Part shown: in pieces, positions 51,279 to 62,926 of the stretch | How the letters are laid out: every line of letters starts with the position of its first letter | How positions within the stretch are numbered: the stretch's first letter is position 1 | Source of the DNA: Mycolicibacterium neoaurum VKM Ac-1815D | Lineage (GTDB): Bacteria; Actinomycetota; Actinomycetes; Mycobacteriales; Mycobacteriaceae | NCBI RefSeq assembly: GCF_000317305.3 | Contig: NC_023036.2 | Span: 1,240,001-1,304,000 of the forward strand | Direction: 5' to 3' | DNA length: 64,000 nucleotides | Notes under the pieces: generated by a model | The model's input: the letters and a program-made list of their open reading frames with translations, nothing else | Databases searched by the model: none | What the model was told of the DNA's origin: nothing | Made by a program: the position numbers and the translations under genes

Positions 51279-52124
51279 ATGGGCGGGGTCTTCATCGGCA
51301 GCGAGGCATTGGCTGCCGGCCGGGTGACGCGCCACCAGCTGCGCACGCGGTATCGCCGCATCCTGCCGAACATCTACGGTCCGCCCGAACCGTCGGTCCG
51401 GGACCGGGCCCGCGCCGCCTTCCTGTGGTCGGGGCGCCGGGGTGTCATCGCGGGCGTCGCGGCGTCGGCGCTCCATCACGCGAGATGGGTCGACGATGAC
51501 GTCCCCATCGAGTTGTTGTGGCGCAACACCCATCCGCCGAATGGTCTGATCGTCCGCAACGAGTCGTTGCCGGCCTGTGAGGTGATGACGATTGCCGACG
51601 TCAGTGTCACCACCGCGGCCCGGACGATCTTCGATCTCGGTAGGCATCTGCCGCGCAACGACGCCGTCGCCCGGATCGACGCGCTGCTGACGGCCGGCGG
51701 GGTGACCGTCGACGATGTCGCGCCGCTGCTCGTGCGCCATCCACGCGCCACCGACATCCGTCGGCTCAAGACGGCTCTGGCACTGGTGGACGCCGGTGCG
51801 GAATCGCCGCAGGAGACACGGCTGCGCCTCGCGCTGACCGATGCGGGCATGCCACCCGATCGGACTCAAATCCCGGTCGTCGACGGCCAGGGGCGGATCG
51901 TGGCAAGGGTCGACATGGGCTGGGAGCACCTGCGGGTCGCCGTCCAGTACGACGGCCGTCATCACCAGACCGATCGGGCGACCTACGTCAGGGATCAGAA
52001 GGTCAACCGGGCGCTGGAGGCTCGTGGGTGGGTGGTGATCCGAGTGATCGCCGAGGACAGCCTGGCCGATGTGGTCGGACGTGTCGCTGCGGCGTTGTAC
52101 GGGCGCGGATGGCGGGCGGCCTGA
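51279..52124 (+). CDS. DUF559/Vsr-like endonuclease-fold protein (gene B)
   Basis: A 281-residue protein starting at ATG 51279 (MGGVFIGSEALAAGRVTRHQ). The N-terminal 60 residues are an AbiEi-like winged helix (VTRHQLRTRYRRILPNIYGP). The C-terminal region has the DUF559 order: SPQETRLRLAL, ARVDMGWEHLRVAVQYDGRH, and LEARGWVVIRVIAED. VQYDG replaces the IEVDG seen in gene A, so one acidic residue is changed and nuclease activity is less certain. It shares plan and length with gene A but only distant sequence. Its stop directly abuts a palindrome arm and two more palindromes lie upstream. No toxin partner is adjacent. Confidence 0.78.
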   Translation: MGGVFIGSEALAAGRVTRHQLRTRYRRILPNIYGPPEPSVRDRARAAFLWSGRRGVIAGVAASALHHARWVDDDVPIELLWRNTHPPNGLIVRNESLPACEVMTIADVSVTTAARTIFDLGRHLPRNDAVARIDALLTAGGVTVDDVAPLLVRHPRATDIRRLKTALALVDAGAESPQETRLRLALTDAGMPPDRTQIPVVDGQGRIVARVDMGWEHLRVAVQYDGRHHQTDRATYVRDQKVNRALEARGWVVIRVIAEDSLADVVGRVAAALYGRGWRAA

Positions 52125-52172
52125 GTGCTTGGTTTCAGCGAGATGGCCCGACTGCGCCGCGAAACTGAGCAC
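52125..52172. repeat. imperfect palindrome abutting the gene B stop
   Basis: GTGCTTGGTTTCAGCG (52125-52140) and CGCGAAACTGAGCAC (52158-52172) pair at 13 positions with one bulge. The left arm begins at the base after the gene B stop codon. The sequence ACAGGTAGCG follows, as after the other family members. Confidence 0.7.
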
Positions 52173-52197
52173 AGGTAGCGCACAAGGCCGGATCGCC

Positions 52198-52249
52198 TAC
52201 CTGGTTTCAGCCGAAAGGCCCAGGCATCGTTCGCGGCTGAAACCAGGTA
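52198..52249. repeat. perfect palindrome downstream of gene B
   Basis: Arms TACCTGGTTTCAGCCG (52198-52213) and CGGCTGAAACCAGGTA (52234-52249) match at all 16 positions around a 20-base centre. The motif CTGAAxCCAGGTA is shared with the palindromes upstream of gene B. Confidence 0.9.
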
Positions 52250-52368
52250 CGAAGCGCGCGGCCGGACCCTCGTGAACAGCAGAAAACCGGCCTCAGACCA
52301 GCCGTTTTGGTAGCGGGAACGGCGAGAATGTACCCTCTTTAAGGCCCTACGGCCAGAGGTAGTGCAAG

Positions 52369-52441
52369 GCCCCCTTAGCTCAGTCGGCAGAGCGTTTCCA
52401 TGGTAAGGAAAAGGTCAACGGTTCGATTCCGTTAGGGGGCT
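52369..52441 (+). tRNA. tRNA-Thr (GGT)
   Basis: A 73-base tRNA with acceptor stem GCCCCCT (52369-52375) and AGGGGGC (52434-52440), discriminator T. The anticodon loop ATGGTAA between TTTCC and GGAAA gives GGT. A possible promoter (TTGGTA at 52307-52312, TACCCT at 52331-52336, 18-base spacer) lies upstream. Confidence 0.95.
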
Positions 52442-52481
52442 CGGTGGACGCGCCTGGCGGAGCTCCGCCTGCGTCGATCGG

Positions 52482-52555
52482 GGCGGTGTAGCTCAGCTGG
52501 TTAGAGCGCACGACTCATAATCGTGAGGTCGGGAGATCGAGCCTCCCCACCGCTA
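52482..52555 (+). tRNA. tRNA-Met (CAT), elongator type
   Basis: A 74-base tRNA with acceptor GGCGGTG (52482-52488) and CACCGCT (52548-52554), giving a G-T first pair, discriminator A. The loop CTCATAA between CACGA and TCGTG gives CAT. The paired first position argues against an initiator. It lies 40 bases after tRNA-Thr and 27 bases before rpmG. Confidence 0.95.
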
Positions 52556-52582
52556 CAGGCAGAACAACGAGAGGCAAGAGAC

Positions 52583-52750
52583 GTGGCGTCGAGTACCGAC
52601 GTACGGCCGAAGATCACTTTGGCCTGCGAGGTGTGCAAGCACCGTAACTACATCACCAAGAAGAACCGTCGGAACGACCCCGATCGGCTGGAGATCAAGA
52701 AGTTCTGCCCGAACTGCGGTCACCACCAGCCGCACAAAGAGTCCCGCTGA
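52583..52750 (+). CDS. rpmG: 50S ribosomal protein L33, zinc-binding type
   Basis: A 55-residue protein starting at GTG after GAGAGG ([20 protein letters not shown]). Two CxxC pairs (CEVC and CPNC) mark the zinc-containing C+ form, as in rpmG2 of M. tuberculosis, which also precedes hadA. In mycobacteria, zinc shortage replaces C+ ribosomal proteins with C- forms, so this gene should be the zinc-replete version. It is probably co-transcribed with the tRNAs and had genes. Confidence 0.96.
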   Translation: MASSTDVRPKITLACEVCKHRNYITKKNRRNDPDRLEIKKFCPNCGHHQPHKESR

Positions 52751-52759
52751 CCGTTCGTC

Positions 52760-53236
52760 GTGGCTCTGTCGACCGATATCGTCGGGATGCACTATCGCTA
52801 TCCCGACGCGTATGAGGTTGGGCGCGAAAAGGTGCGCGAGTACGCCGTAGCGGTCAAGAACGACGCCGCGTACTTCCAGGACGAAGCTGTCGCCGCCGAG
52901 CTGGGCCACTCGGCCCTGCCGGCGCCGCTGACCTTCATCAGCACCTTCGGGTACACCGCCCAGATCGCGTTCTTCGAGCACGCCAACATCGGTATCCACG
53001 ACGCCCAGATCGTTCAGGTGGACCAGGCGTTCACATTTGTCCGGCCGATCCGCGCAGGAGACCGGCTGCACTGCGATGTGTACGTCGATTCGGTGCGTCA
53101 GGCGCACGGCACCGACATCATCGTCACCAAGAACATCATCACCAACGACAAGGGTGAGGTTGTCCAGGAGGCCTTGACGACCCTTGCGGGGCGTTCGGGC
53201 GACGGAGAAGAGGGCTTTTCAGATGGCACTGCGTGA
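52760..53236 (+). CDS. hadA: (3R)-hydroxyacyl-ACP dehydratase subunit HadA
   Basis: A 158-residue single hot-dog protein starting at GTG nine bases after rpmG. Typical blocks are DIVGMHYRYPDAYEVGREKV and QIVQVDQAFTFVRPIRAGD. HadA has no catalytic residues of its own and binds the long acyl chain when paired with HadB. The HadAB dimer is the early-elongation dehydratase of FAS-II mycolic acid synthesis and the target of activated thiacetazone and isoxyl. It overlaps hadB by 14 bases. Confidence 0.95.
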   Translation: MALSTDIVGMHYRYPDAYEVGREKVREYAVAVKNDAAYFQDEAVAAELGHSALPAPLTFISTFGYTAQIAFFEHANIGIHDAQIVQVDQAFTFVRPIRAGDRLHCDVYVDSVRQAHGTDIIVTKNIITNDKGEVVQEALTTLAGRSGDGEEGFSDGTA

Positions 53237-53651
53237 ATTCAGTTCGGTCAGCGTGGGAGACACCCTTCCGGAGAAGGTGATTCCGCTGACCCGTCAGGAT
53301 CTGGTCAACTACGCCGGCGTGTCCGGCGACCTGAACCCGATCCACTGGGACGACGAGATCGCCAAGCAGGTCGGTCTGGACACCGCCATTGCCCACGGCA
53401 TGCTGACCATGGGCCTCGGGGGCGGCTACGTCACCGAATGGGTGGGCGACCCGGCCGCGGTCACCGAGTACAACGTCCGGTTCACCGCGGTGGTCCCCGT
53501 CCCCAATGACGGTGTCGGCGCCGAGCTGGTGTTCAACGGCCGGGTGAAGTCGGTGGACGCCGATGCCAAGTCCGTGACCATCGCGCTGTCCGCGACGACC
53601 GGCGGGAAGAAGATCTTCGGCCGCGCCATCGCCACCGCGAAGTTGGCCTGA
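53223..53651 (+). CDS. hadB: (3R)-hydroxyacyl-ACP dehydratase catalytic subunit HadB
   Basis: A 142-residue hydratase-2 type hot-dog protein starting at ATG 53223 within the end of hadA. The catalytic Asp and His are in GDLNPIHWDD near residue 36, followed by IAHGMLTMGLGGG. It dehydrates 3-hydroxyacyl-ACP with HadA or HadC during mycolate elongation. The order hadA-hadB-hadC matches M. tuberculosis Rv0635-Rv0637. Confidence 0.96.
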   Translation: MALREFSSVSVGDTLPEKVIPLTRQDLVNYAGVSGDLNPIHWDDEIAKQVGLDTAIAHGMLTMGLGGGYVTEWVGDPAAVTEYNVRFTAVVPVPNDGVGAELVFNGRVKSVDADAKSVTIALSATTGGKKIFGRAIATAKLA

Positions 53652-53654
53652 TTC

Positions 53655-54161
53655 ATGGCGCTCAAAGCAGACATCCGCGGGATCGTCTACAAGTACCCCG
53701 AGGTCTTCATCGTGGGTCGCGAGCAGGTCAAGATGTTCGCCAAGGCCGTGAAGTCGGAGCATCCGGCATCGCTGCACGAAGAGGCGGCCGCGGAGTTGGG
53801 TCACGACAGCATCGTCGCAGGCCCGACGTTCGTCTCGATCCTGGCCAACCTGGTGCAGCAGGACTTCTTCCGCAACGTCGACGTCGGCATGGAGACCATG
53901 CAGATCATCCAGGTCGACCAGCGGTTCGTGTACCACCAGCCGATCCGGGTGGGCGATCACCTGAACGCCGAGCTGGAGATCATGTCCGTCGAGAATCGGT
54001 TCAATGCCGATATCGTCGTGACGCGCAATATCCTTCGCGACGAGAACGGCGTCGTGGTCATGGAGGCGCACACCACGTTGATGGGTCACGAGGGCGACAA
54101 CTCGGTGTCGGTGCGCTACGACCGTGAGTCCGGTCAGGTGCTGCGGACCGCGGCCGGGTAG
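53655..54161 (+). CDS. hadC: (3R)-hydroxyacyl-ACP dehydratase subunit HadC
   Basis: A 168-residue hot-dog protein similar to HadA (MALKADIRGIVYKYPEVFIV; QIIQVDQRFVYHQPIRVGDH). It starts three bases after hadB, so the three genes form one translationally linked operon. HadBC is the dehydratase for later meromycolate elongation. The conserved block ends near residue 145; the tail SVSVRYDRESGQVLRTAAG is an ordinary extension. Confidence 0.95.
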   Translation: MALKADIRGIVYKYPEVFIVGREQVKMFAKAVKSEHPASLHEEAAAELGHDSIVAGPTFVSILANLVQQDFFRNVDVGMETMQIIQVDQRFVYHQPIRVGDHLNAELEIMSVENRFNADIVVTRNILRDENGVVVMEAHTTLMGHEGDNSVSVRYDRESGQVLRTAAG

Positions 54162-54197
54162 AGCGCGCATGGACGAGGGGATTAGTAAGTAGTACTT

Positions 54198-54228
54198 GGA
54201 CCGATGTACACTCGGTCCTCGGGGTTTT
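54198..54228 (+). terminator. hairpin after hadC, weak terminator candidate
   Basis: GGACCGA (54198-54204) and TCGGTCC (54212-54218) form a seven-base stem around TGTACAC, followed by TCGGGGTTTTCC. The centre also contains TACACT, so a promoter for the tRNA-Trp region is an alternative reading. Confidence 0.4.
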
Positions 54229-54304
54229 CCCACTACAGCGCGCTGTCCGTCGGTTCGTCAATCGGCCGATCGGAGAGCGCGCAACTGTGTGAGGCCCTGA
54301 ACAG

Positions 54305-54377
<73 letters not shown>

Positions 54378-54446
54378 CTCAACTGAATACTCGACAAGTG
54401 TGGACACTTAGAAGGTGACCACACGTAACCAGACGAAAGGCATGCG

Positions 54447-55696
<1,250 letters not shown>

Positions 55697-55747
55697 TTTT
55701 CGGGCCCGGATATCGGCTGGGCCCAAGAGAGAAGGAAAAACCAGAGC

Positions 55748-56176
55748 ATGGCCCCGAAGAAGAAGGTTTCCGGGCTGATCAAGCTCCAGATCCAGGCCGG
55801 GCAGGCCAACCCTGCTCCGCCGGTGGGTCCGGCGCTCGGTCAGCACGGCGTCAACATCATGGAGTTCTGCAAGGCGTACAACGCCGCGACCGAGTCGCAG
55901 CGCGGGAACGTCATCCCCGTGGAGATCACCGTCTACGAGGACCGCACCTTCACGTTCGCCCTGAAGACCCCGCCCGCTGCCAAGCTGCTGCTCAAGGCTG
56001 CAGGCGTGCAGAAGGGCTCCGGCACCCCGCACACCACCAAGGTCGCCAAGGTGACCTGGGATCAGGTGCGCGAGATCGCCGAGACCAAGAAGGAAGACCT
56101 CAACGCCAACGACATCGACGCCGCGGCGAAGATCATCGCAGGCACCGCCCGCTCCATGGGCATCACCGTCGAGTAA
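55748..56176 (+). CDS. rplK: 50S ribosomal protein L11
   Basis: A 142-residue protein of the standard length. Conserved blocks are [20 protein letters not shown] at residues 19-38 and the C-terminal rRNA-binding [21 protein letters not shown]11 forms the GTPase-associated stalk base and is needed for RelA-type stringent activation. AGAGAGAAGGA precedes the ATG. It is followed after 70 bases by rplA. Confidence 0.97.
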   Translation: MAPKKKVSGLIKLQIQAGQANPAPPVGPALGQHGVNIMEFCKAYNAATESQRGNVIPVEITVYEDRTFTFALKTPPAAKLLLKAAGVQKGSGTPHTTKVAKVTWDQVREIAETKKEDLNANDIDAAAKIIAGTARSMGITVE

Positions 56177-56246
56177 CTAGTACCAAGCATTTCGTGGGAG
56201 GGCCCGCTTCGGCCCGGCAACCACACCCTCTGAACTGGAGACATCA

Positions 56247-56963
56247 ATGAGCAAGAGCAGTAAGGCCTATCGCGAGGCCGCCGAGAAGGTGGACCGCGAC
56301 AATCTCTACACCCCGTTGCAGGCGGCCCGCCTGGCCAAGGACACGTCGTCGAAGAAGCAGGACGCGACCGTCGAGGTGGCCATCCGGCTGGGCGTCGATC
56401 CGCGCAAGGCAGACCAGATGGTGCGCGGCACCGTCAACCTGCCGCACGGGACCGGTAAGACCGCGCGCGTCGCGGTGTTCGCCGTGGGTGAGAAGGCCGA
56501 GCAGGCTACCGCTGCCGGCGCCGATATCGTCGGCAGCGATGACCTGATCGAGAAGATCCAGGGCGGTTTCCTGGACTTCGACGCGGCCATCGCGACCCCT
56601 GACCAGATGGCCAAGGTCGGGCGTATCGCCCGCGTGCTGGGCCCCCGTGGCCTGATGCCGAACCCGAAGACGGGCACCGTGACTGCCGATGTGGCCAAGG
56701 CCGTCACCGACATCAAGGGCGGCAAGATCAACTTCCGCGTCGACAAGCAGGCCAACCTGCACTTCGTGATCGGCAAGGCGTCGTTCGACGCCGAAAAGCT
56801 GGCCGAGAACTACGGCGCCGCCCTCGACGAGGTGCTGCGTGCCAAGCCGTCGTCGTCGAAGGGTCGCTACCTGAAGAAGGTCACCGTCTCGACCACGACC
56901 GGCCCCGGCATCCCCGTGGATCCCGCGGTCACCCGCAACTTCACCGCGGACGAGCAGGCCTGA
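56247..56963 (+). CDS. rplA: 50S ribosomal protein L1
   Basis: A 238-residue protein with typical blocks: [40 protein letters not shown] and [21 protein letters not shown]1 binds 23S rRNA at the E site and in many bacteria represses its own rplK-rplA message. It is the last gene of the secE-nusG-rplK-rplA run and is followed by a strong terminator at 56988. Confidence 0.97.
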   Translation: MSKSSKAYREAAEKVDRDNLYTPLQAARLAKDTSSKKQDATVEVAIRLGVDPRKADQMVRGTVNLPHGTGKTARVAVFAVGEKAEQATAAGADIVGSDDLIEKIQGGFLDFDAAIATPDQMAKVGRIARVLGPRGLMPNPKTGTVTADVAKAVTDIKGGKINFRVDKQANLHFVIGKASFDAEKLAENYGAALDEVLRAKPSSSKGRYLKKVTVSTTTGPGIPVDPAVTRNFTADEQA

Positions 56964-56987
56964 GCCCGCTTCCCCAGTTGAGCTGAA

Positions 56988-57018
56988 TGCCCCCGCACTT
57001 CGGTGCGGGGGCATTTTG
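56988..57018 (+). terminator. strong intrinsic terminator after rplA
   Basis: An eleven-base perfect stem, TGCCCCCGCAC (56988-56998) with GTGCGGGGGCA (57003-57013), a TTCG tetraloop and a TTTTG tail. Confidence 0.92.
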
Positions 57019-57078
57019 CTGCGCGTCGGATGACGGCGGTGACCGGGCATCGGTGCTCTAGCGCTTAGGATCGGCCCG

Positions 57079-57240
57079 GTGACTGGCGGAATCTGTCGGT
57101 GTGGGCACGAGCGTGCCGCGCACGAGCACTATCGTCCCGGCGCCGAGTGCGCGATGTGCCCGCCGGGGGAGTGCACCGGTTTCCGGCGCCCGGGGGTGCT
57201 GGGCGCGTTCCTGGGTTGGGTGCGCAGGGTAGGACGTTGA
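57079..57240 (+). CDS. 53-residue cysteine/histidine-rich protein, likely zinc-binding
   Basis: A short frame starting at GTG (MTGGICRCGHERAAHEHYRP). CRCGH near the N-terminus, then ECAMC and ECTGF, give five cysteines plus three histidines, enough for one zinc site. The C-terminus is short, hydrophobic and basic (LGAFLGWVRRVGR). Similar small proteins with the CxCGHxxxxHEHYR pattern are familiar as hypothetical proteins in mycobacteria. No function is known. Confidence 0.7.
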   Translation: MTGGICRCGHERAAHEHYRPGAECAMCPPGECTGFRRPGVLGAFLGWVRRVGR

Positions 57241-57291
57241 ACAGGTAAGCACTTCCCGGTGGATTCCGCCTGACTGTGTCACCATGTGCCC

Positions 57292-59159
<1,868 letters not shown>

Positions 59160-59170
59160 GGCCTGTAGCT

Positions 59171-60604
59171 GTGGCGAAGTACGGAAAAGAACTGTGCGCC
59201 AAGACCACTCAGATCCCAGGTTTGATCGTCTGGGACCTGCCGGTACACGGCGATAATCGCGGCTGGTTCAAGGAGAACTGGCAGCGCGGGAAAATGGTGG
59301 CAGCCGGGCTGCCGGATTTCGGCCCGGTGCAGAACAATGTGTCCTTCAACGAGGCCGCTGGCACCACCCGCGGTATTCATGCCGAACCCTGGGACAAGTT
59401 GATATCGGTGGCCACCGGCCGGATCTTCGGTGCCTGGGTGGACCTGCGTGAGGGACCTACCTTCGGTGCCGTGCACACCGCCGAGATCGACCCCTCGCGA
59501 GCGGTGTACGTCCCGCGCGGGGTGGGCAACGCCTTTCAAACGCTCGAAGACGGAACCGCGTACATCTACCTGGTCAACGCTCACTGGCGTCCAGATGCCC
59601 GATACGCGGCTGTCCATCTCGCTGATCCCACGTTGGCGATCGCGTGGCCGATCCCATTGGCGAACGCCGAATTGTCCGAGAAGGACCGCAACCATCCGGC
59701 CCTCAGCGACGTCCGTCCGGTGACTCCGCGAAAGACACTCGTGCTGGGAGCAGCTGGTCAGGTGGGTCGAGCGCTCCGCGGGGCTTACGCGGGTGCCCGT
59801 CACGTCGAGTTCGCCGAGCGCTCCGAGATCGACCTCGGCGTAACCGATATCGAGACAGCACGCACGTGGAGCGAGTTCGACACGATCATCAACGCCGCCG
59901 CCTTCACGGCGGTGGATGCGGCGGAGACAACGGAGGGGCGAGCGGCGGCGTGGGCCGCCAACGTCACCGGTGTACGTCAGCTTGCAGCAGTAGCGGCCGA
60001 GCATCGGATCACGCTGGTGCACATATCGAGTGATTACGTGTTCGATGGGGAATGTGAGCGGGCCTACCGCGAAGATGACCCGATCTGTCCGCTCGGCGTG
60101 TACGGACAGACCAAAGCAGCGGGCGATCAGCTGGTGGCGACCGTCCCGCAGCACTACGTGGTGCGGACGTCGTGGGTGATCGGCGACGGGAACAACTTCG
60201 TCCGCACCATGATGTCGCTGGCAGAACGCGGCATCGACCCATCGGTGGTAGATGACCAGCATGGACGCCTGACGTTCACCGATGAGATCGCCCGCGCGAT
60301 TCGTCATCTCGTGGACAACAAGGCGCCCTTCGGGACCTACAACGTGACCGGCGCCGGGCCGGCAATGACATGGGCAGACATTGCTCGGCAGGTTTTCGAG
60401 ATGGCTGGGCACGATCCTGCACGGGTTGGTGCGGTCAGCACCGACATTTATTTCGCATCGTCGAATGCGCCGGTGGCGCCGCGACCGCGTAACAGCGTGC
60501 TCGATCTCACCGCGATCGAGAGCCAGGGCTACGTGGCCCAGGATGTCCGGAAGAGACTGGCGGAGTACGTGCAGGGACTCCAGAACGGTATGGCGCCCAG
60601 ATAG
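59171..60604 (+). CDS. fused dTDP-4-keto-6-deoxyglucose 3,5-epimerase and dTDP-4-keto-rhamnose reductase
   Basis: A 477-residue RmlC-RmlD fusion starting at GTG. Residues 1-190 are the epimerase cupin (VHGDNRGWFKENWQRGKM, the catalytic His in TTRGIHAEPWDKLI, and GVGNAFQTLEDGTAYIYL). Residues 198-477 are the reductase (LVLGAAGQVGRAL, IINAAAFTAVDAAE, SSDYVFDGECERAY, the YGQTK catalytic pair, and VRTSWVIGDGNNFVRTM). Together they complete dTDP-L-rhamnose. Such fusions are known in Corynebacterium and Bifidobacterium, while typical mycobacterial rmlC and rmlD are separate. The joint seems clean, without a frameshift. Confidence 0.93.
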   Translation: MAKYGKELCAKTTQIPGLIVWDLPVHGDNRGWFKENWQRGKMVAAGLPDFGPVQNNVSFNEAAGTTRGIHAEPWDKLISVATGRIFGAWVDLREGPTFGAVHTAEIDPSRAVYVPRGVGNAFQTLEDGTAYIYLVNAHWRPDARYAAVHLADPTLAIAWPIPLANAELSEKDRNHPALSDVRPVTPRKTLVLGAAGQVGRALRGAYAGARHVEFAERSEIDLGVTDIETARTWSEFDTIINAAAFTAVDAAETTEGRAAAWAANVTGVRQLAAVAAEHRITLVHISSDYVFDGECERAYREDDPICPLGVYGQTKAAGDQLVATVPQHYVVRTSWVIGDGNNFVRTMMSLAERGIDPSVVDDQHGRLTFTDEIARAIRHLVDNKAPFGTYNVTGAGPAMTWADIARQVFEMAGHDPARVGAVSTDIYFASSNAPVAPRPRNSVLDLTAIESQGYVAQDVRKRLAEYVQGLQNGMAPR

Positions 60605-60627
60605 CGGCCGGGAGGGCGCCCGCGGTG

Positions 60628-61653
60628 TCAGGGGTTGTCTGGGTTCACCGGCAACGCGACGGTGGCCAAGAGCGCCCGGTGGTCGGAACCGGGCATGTCG
60701 ACGGTGTGGATGGACATCGCCGTGGAGTTGCGGGTCAGCACATGGTCGATCGTGATCAGGGGCGGGATGCGCGCGTGCGGAGAGTACGTCGGGCCGAAGC
60801 CGGCGCCGGTCTGGCGGACCGCCTCCTGGTATCCGACGTCGAGCAGATCGCGGAACTGACGCATGTCCACGGTGCTGTTGAAGTCGCCGGCGATGATGAC
60901 CGCGGCCGGACCCGCGGCCTCGGCGTAAGCGGCGAACTCGGACCTGGCGGCGGTGATCTTGCGATTCCAGTCGGCGAAGGTGTTCTCGTCGCCCGCGATG
61001 GGAGACATCAGGTGGACGCTGACGAGAGTGGGCTCGACACTCACGCCCGGTACACGCAGGCGTGCGGCCACCAAGTTGCCTTCGCGCTGTGTGTCGGGCA
61101 GCCCCGTGATCGGGTACCGGCTCCACAGTCCGATCCCGCCCGCCCCTGGCCGCGGAATCAGCGACGAGTACGGAAAAGTCCGGCCAAGACCGGCCTGGTT
61201 GAATCGCTCGACGGCTTCGGCTGTCAATTCCGCGACCGTGATGACATCTGCACTGGTATTGGCCAATTCGACGAAGAAGGCCGGATCGGCCTGTCCGTAG
61301 CGCAGGTTCGACGACAGTACGCGAATGGACAAATCCTGGTCGGTGTCGGCTGTGTGTCCGCCGAAGTACCACGGAAGCTGCACGGCGAGGGTGACGGCCA
61401 GGATGGCAGATGCCGCCAGAGCAAGAAGTGCGCGGCGGCGCAGCAGCAACAGCAGCACTGCGGCCAGAACTCCCAGTGGTACATAGGGGAGGCTGACCAC
61501 CGCAAGGAGTGCCGGCAGGTTCGACAGAGGCAGTGGTCTGATGAGCACCGCGGTAACGGCGTAGGCGAGCGCCAGCACGGCGAAAGCAGTGGTCAGCGAT
61601 CCCGGTCGAGACCATGCCGGTCCGCGTCGGCGGTCTCTGGCTCGCAAAGCCAT
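60628..61653 (-). CDS. membrane protein with endonuclease/exonuclease/phosphatase domain
   Basis: A 341-residue protein starting at ATG 61653, which overlaps the upstream stop as TAATG. Three membrane helices (residues 20-95) precede an extracytoplasmic EEP domain: RVLSSNLRYGQAD, VITVAELTAE, SVHLMSPIAG, AGDFNSTVDMRQF, and GSDHRALLATV near the C-terminus. The EEP fold covers phosphodiesterases and phosphatases; an outside location suggests a lipid or sugar-phosphate substrate. It is coupled to a tyrosine phosphatase gene and convergent with the rml operon. Confidence 0.85.
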   Translation of the reverse strand: MALRARDRRRGPAWSRPGSLTTAFAVLALAYAVTAVLIRPLPLSNLPALLAVVSLPYVPLGVLAAVLLLLLRRRALLALAASAILAVTLAVQLPWYFGGHTADTDQDLSIRVLSSNLRYGQADPAFFVELANTSADVITVAELTAEAVERFNQAGLGRTFPYSSLIPRPGAGGIGLWSRYPITGLPDTQREGNLVAARLRVPGVSVEPTLVSVHLMSPIAGDENTFADWNRKITAARSEFAAYAEAAGPAAVIIAGDFNSTVDMRQFRDLLDVGYQEAVRQTGAGFGPTYSPHARIPPLITIDHVLTRNSTAMSIHTVDMPGSDHRALLATVALPVNPDNP

Positions 61654-62168
61654 TAAAGGCGGCAAAGTTCTAGTATCGGTGGCAGCGCCGCGGCGATCTG
61701 GTTTCCGATGGCGGCGAACACTTCTGGACTGTGGCCGATGGGGTCGGCGATATCAACATTGTCGTTAGCATCGAGATGCGGCCGAAGATTAGCGAGGTCT
61801 GCAATGGTGCGTGCATTTTGCTCGGTAACCAACCGTGCTGCTTCGAGCAGGGTGAAGGTCCGTTGGAGACGCTGTGGAGCTACCTCGAGTACGGCATTCC
61901 TATGGGTTCTGGTCATGGTCAGAATAAGGTCCGCTCTAGTTGCAATTTTACCGGTGAGCTGTGTAGCAGCAAAGTGCGCGGGGTCGCCACCGAGTGTCAT
62001 GAGCACGCGCTCGGCATCCCTTTGAATGGGGTGTCCGATGACCGCACGGGTACCCGCGCTAGACGCACGGAGACCGGTCACGCCGGTCTTCATTGCTTGG
62101 GCGCTAATTAGGCGCTCCGCGGTAGGTGACCGGCAGATATTGCCAGTACACACGAAGAGGATGTGCAG
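61653..62168 (-). CDS. low-molecular-weight protein tyrosine phosphatase (Wzb-like)
   Basis: A 171-residue phosphatase. The P-loop is VCTGNICRSPTAERL at residues 6-20, with the nucleophile Cys7 and Arg13. The general-acid Asp is in VDIADPIGHSPEVF near residue 146. Related enzymes (Wzb, Etp) control polysaccharide export by dephosphorylating tyrosine kinases. AAGGAG (complement of 62176-62181) lies seven bases before a CTG at 62168, which gives the family N-terminus. The nearest in-frame GTG is 62258 and would add 30 residues of unlikely sequence, so CTG is chosen. Confidence 0.85.
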   Translation of the reverse strand: MHILFVCTGNICRSPTAERLISAQAMKTGVTGLRASSAGTRAVIGHPIQRDAERVLMTLGGDPAHFAATQLTGKIATRADLILTMTRTHRNAVLEVAPQRLQRTFTLLEAARLVTEQNARTIADLANLRPHLDANDNVDIADPIGHSPEVFAAIGNQIAAALPPILELCRL

Positions 62169-62671
62169 GGTAGTGCTCCTTGAGGGCGGTGGCGGCGAAG
62201 TGCGCTCGCGGACTTCCGATCTCGGACGAGATCGCACCTCAGTATCGGGGGTGGACACGCCTACGCGCCACCGCTGTCTGGAACGCGCACGATCGCGCAA
62301 AAGTGGCAAATCATCGGCTCGTTCCGCGTGGTGTCGCGCTTGTCGGGGTGAATAGCTCCTCAACGTACTTGCTGCGGAACTTTCGCGCGCCTGTCCTGCC
62401 TTGTGAATGCAGTGTCATGAGGCAGCGTGTCAACCCGGCTTTCACGCCGGGTGTGCGTGAACGAAAAATTTGCTGAGTACCAGACTTGCGGGCTCCTGCT
62501 CCTTGTTTTCGCGGGTAACCCAATTTACGCAACTGACAATCGTCCTGAAGCTCGGCCGGGCGCCGACCGGATCGACTCGTTGCTCTAGCAAATATTGAAG
62601 AGGTGGCTTGTCGTACGCAAGTGCCATATTGAGGCTTGTGCAACCTCCGGGAACTTGTAGAAGGATGAGCA
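62169..62671. other. 503-bp gene-poor region at the edge of the exopolysaccharide locus
   Basis: It is visibly richer in A+T than the rest. A short hairpin ACCCGGC-TTTCAC-GCCGGGT lies at 62433-62452. The long minus-strand frame here (62311-62889) has no recognisable sequence. No tRNA, IS end or promoter stands out clearly; a regulatory leader is likely. Confidence 0.4.
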
Positions 62672-62926
62672 ATGCCGAAAACTGCCTCTGATCTGCGGTT
62701 CAGCTCACAAAGGGCGCCATCGGCGACTTTCCTTGCGTTAACTCCTGGAAAAATCCGGAAAGTGGCTGTGCAAGACCTCCAATCAGCACTAACATCCTGC
62801 TCAATGGATATTTGGCCGGTGTCGATGGCGTCGATGCACAGTGAGGTGCAAACTGCGGTAGTCTCAAGCCGCTTGCGGGGGATCGGCAAATACGTGACAG
62901 GCAGCGACAGGGGGTCGTCGGCGTGA
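62672..62926 (+). CDS. possible 84-residue protein
   Basis: The ATG has AGAAGGA six bases upstream (MPKTASDLRFSSQRAPSATF). The stop overlaps the next possible start as GTGA (62923-62926). It resembles no family I know, and the composition is not typical of a secreted or membrane protein. The ribosome site and coupling favour translation; it could also be a decayed gene. Confidence 0.35.
   Translation: MPKTASDLRFSSQRAPSATFLALTPGKIRKVAVQDLQSALTSCSMDIWPVSMASMHSEVQTAVVSSRLRGIGKYVTGSDRGSSA

Noticed and set aside
62311..62889. 192-codon minus-strand frame
   Set aside because: No ribosome site, no recognisable sequence, and it overlaps the better-supported plus-strand frame.
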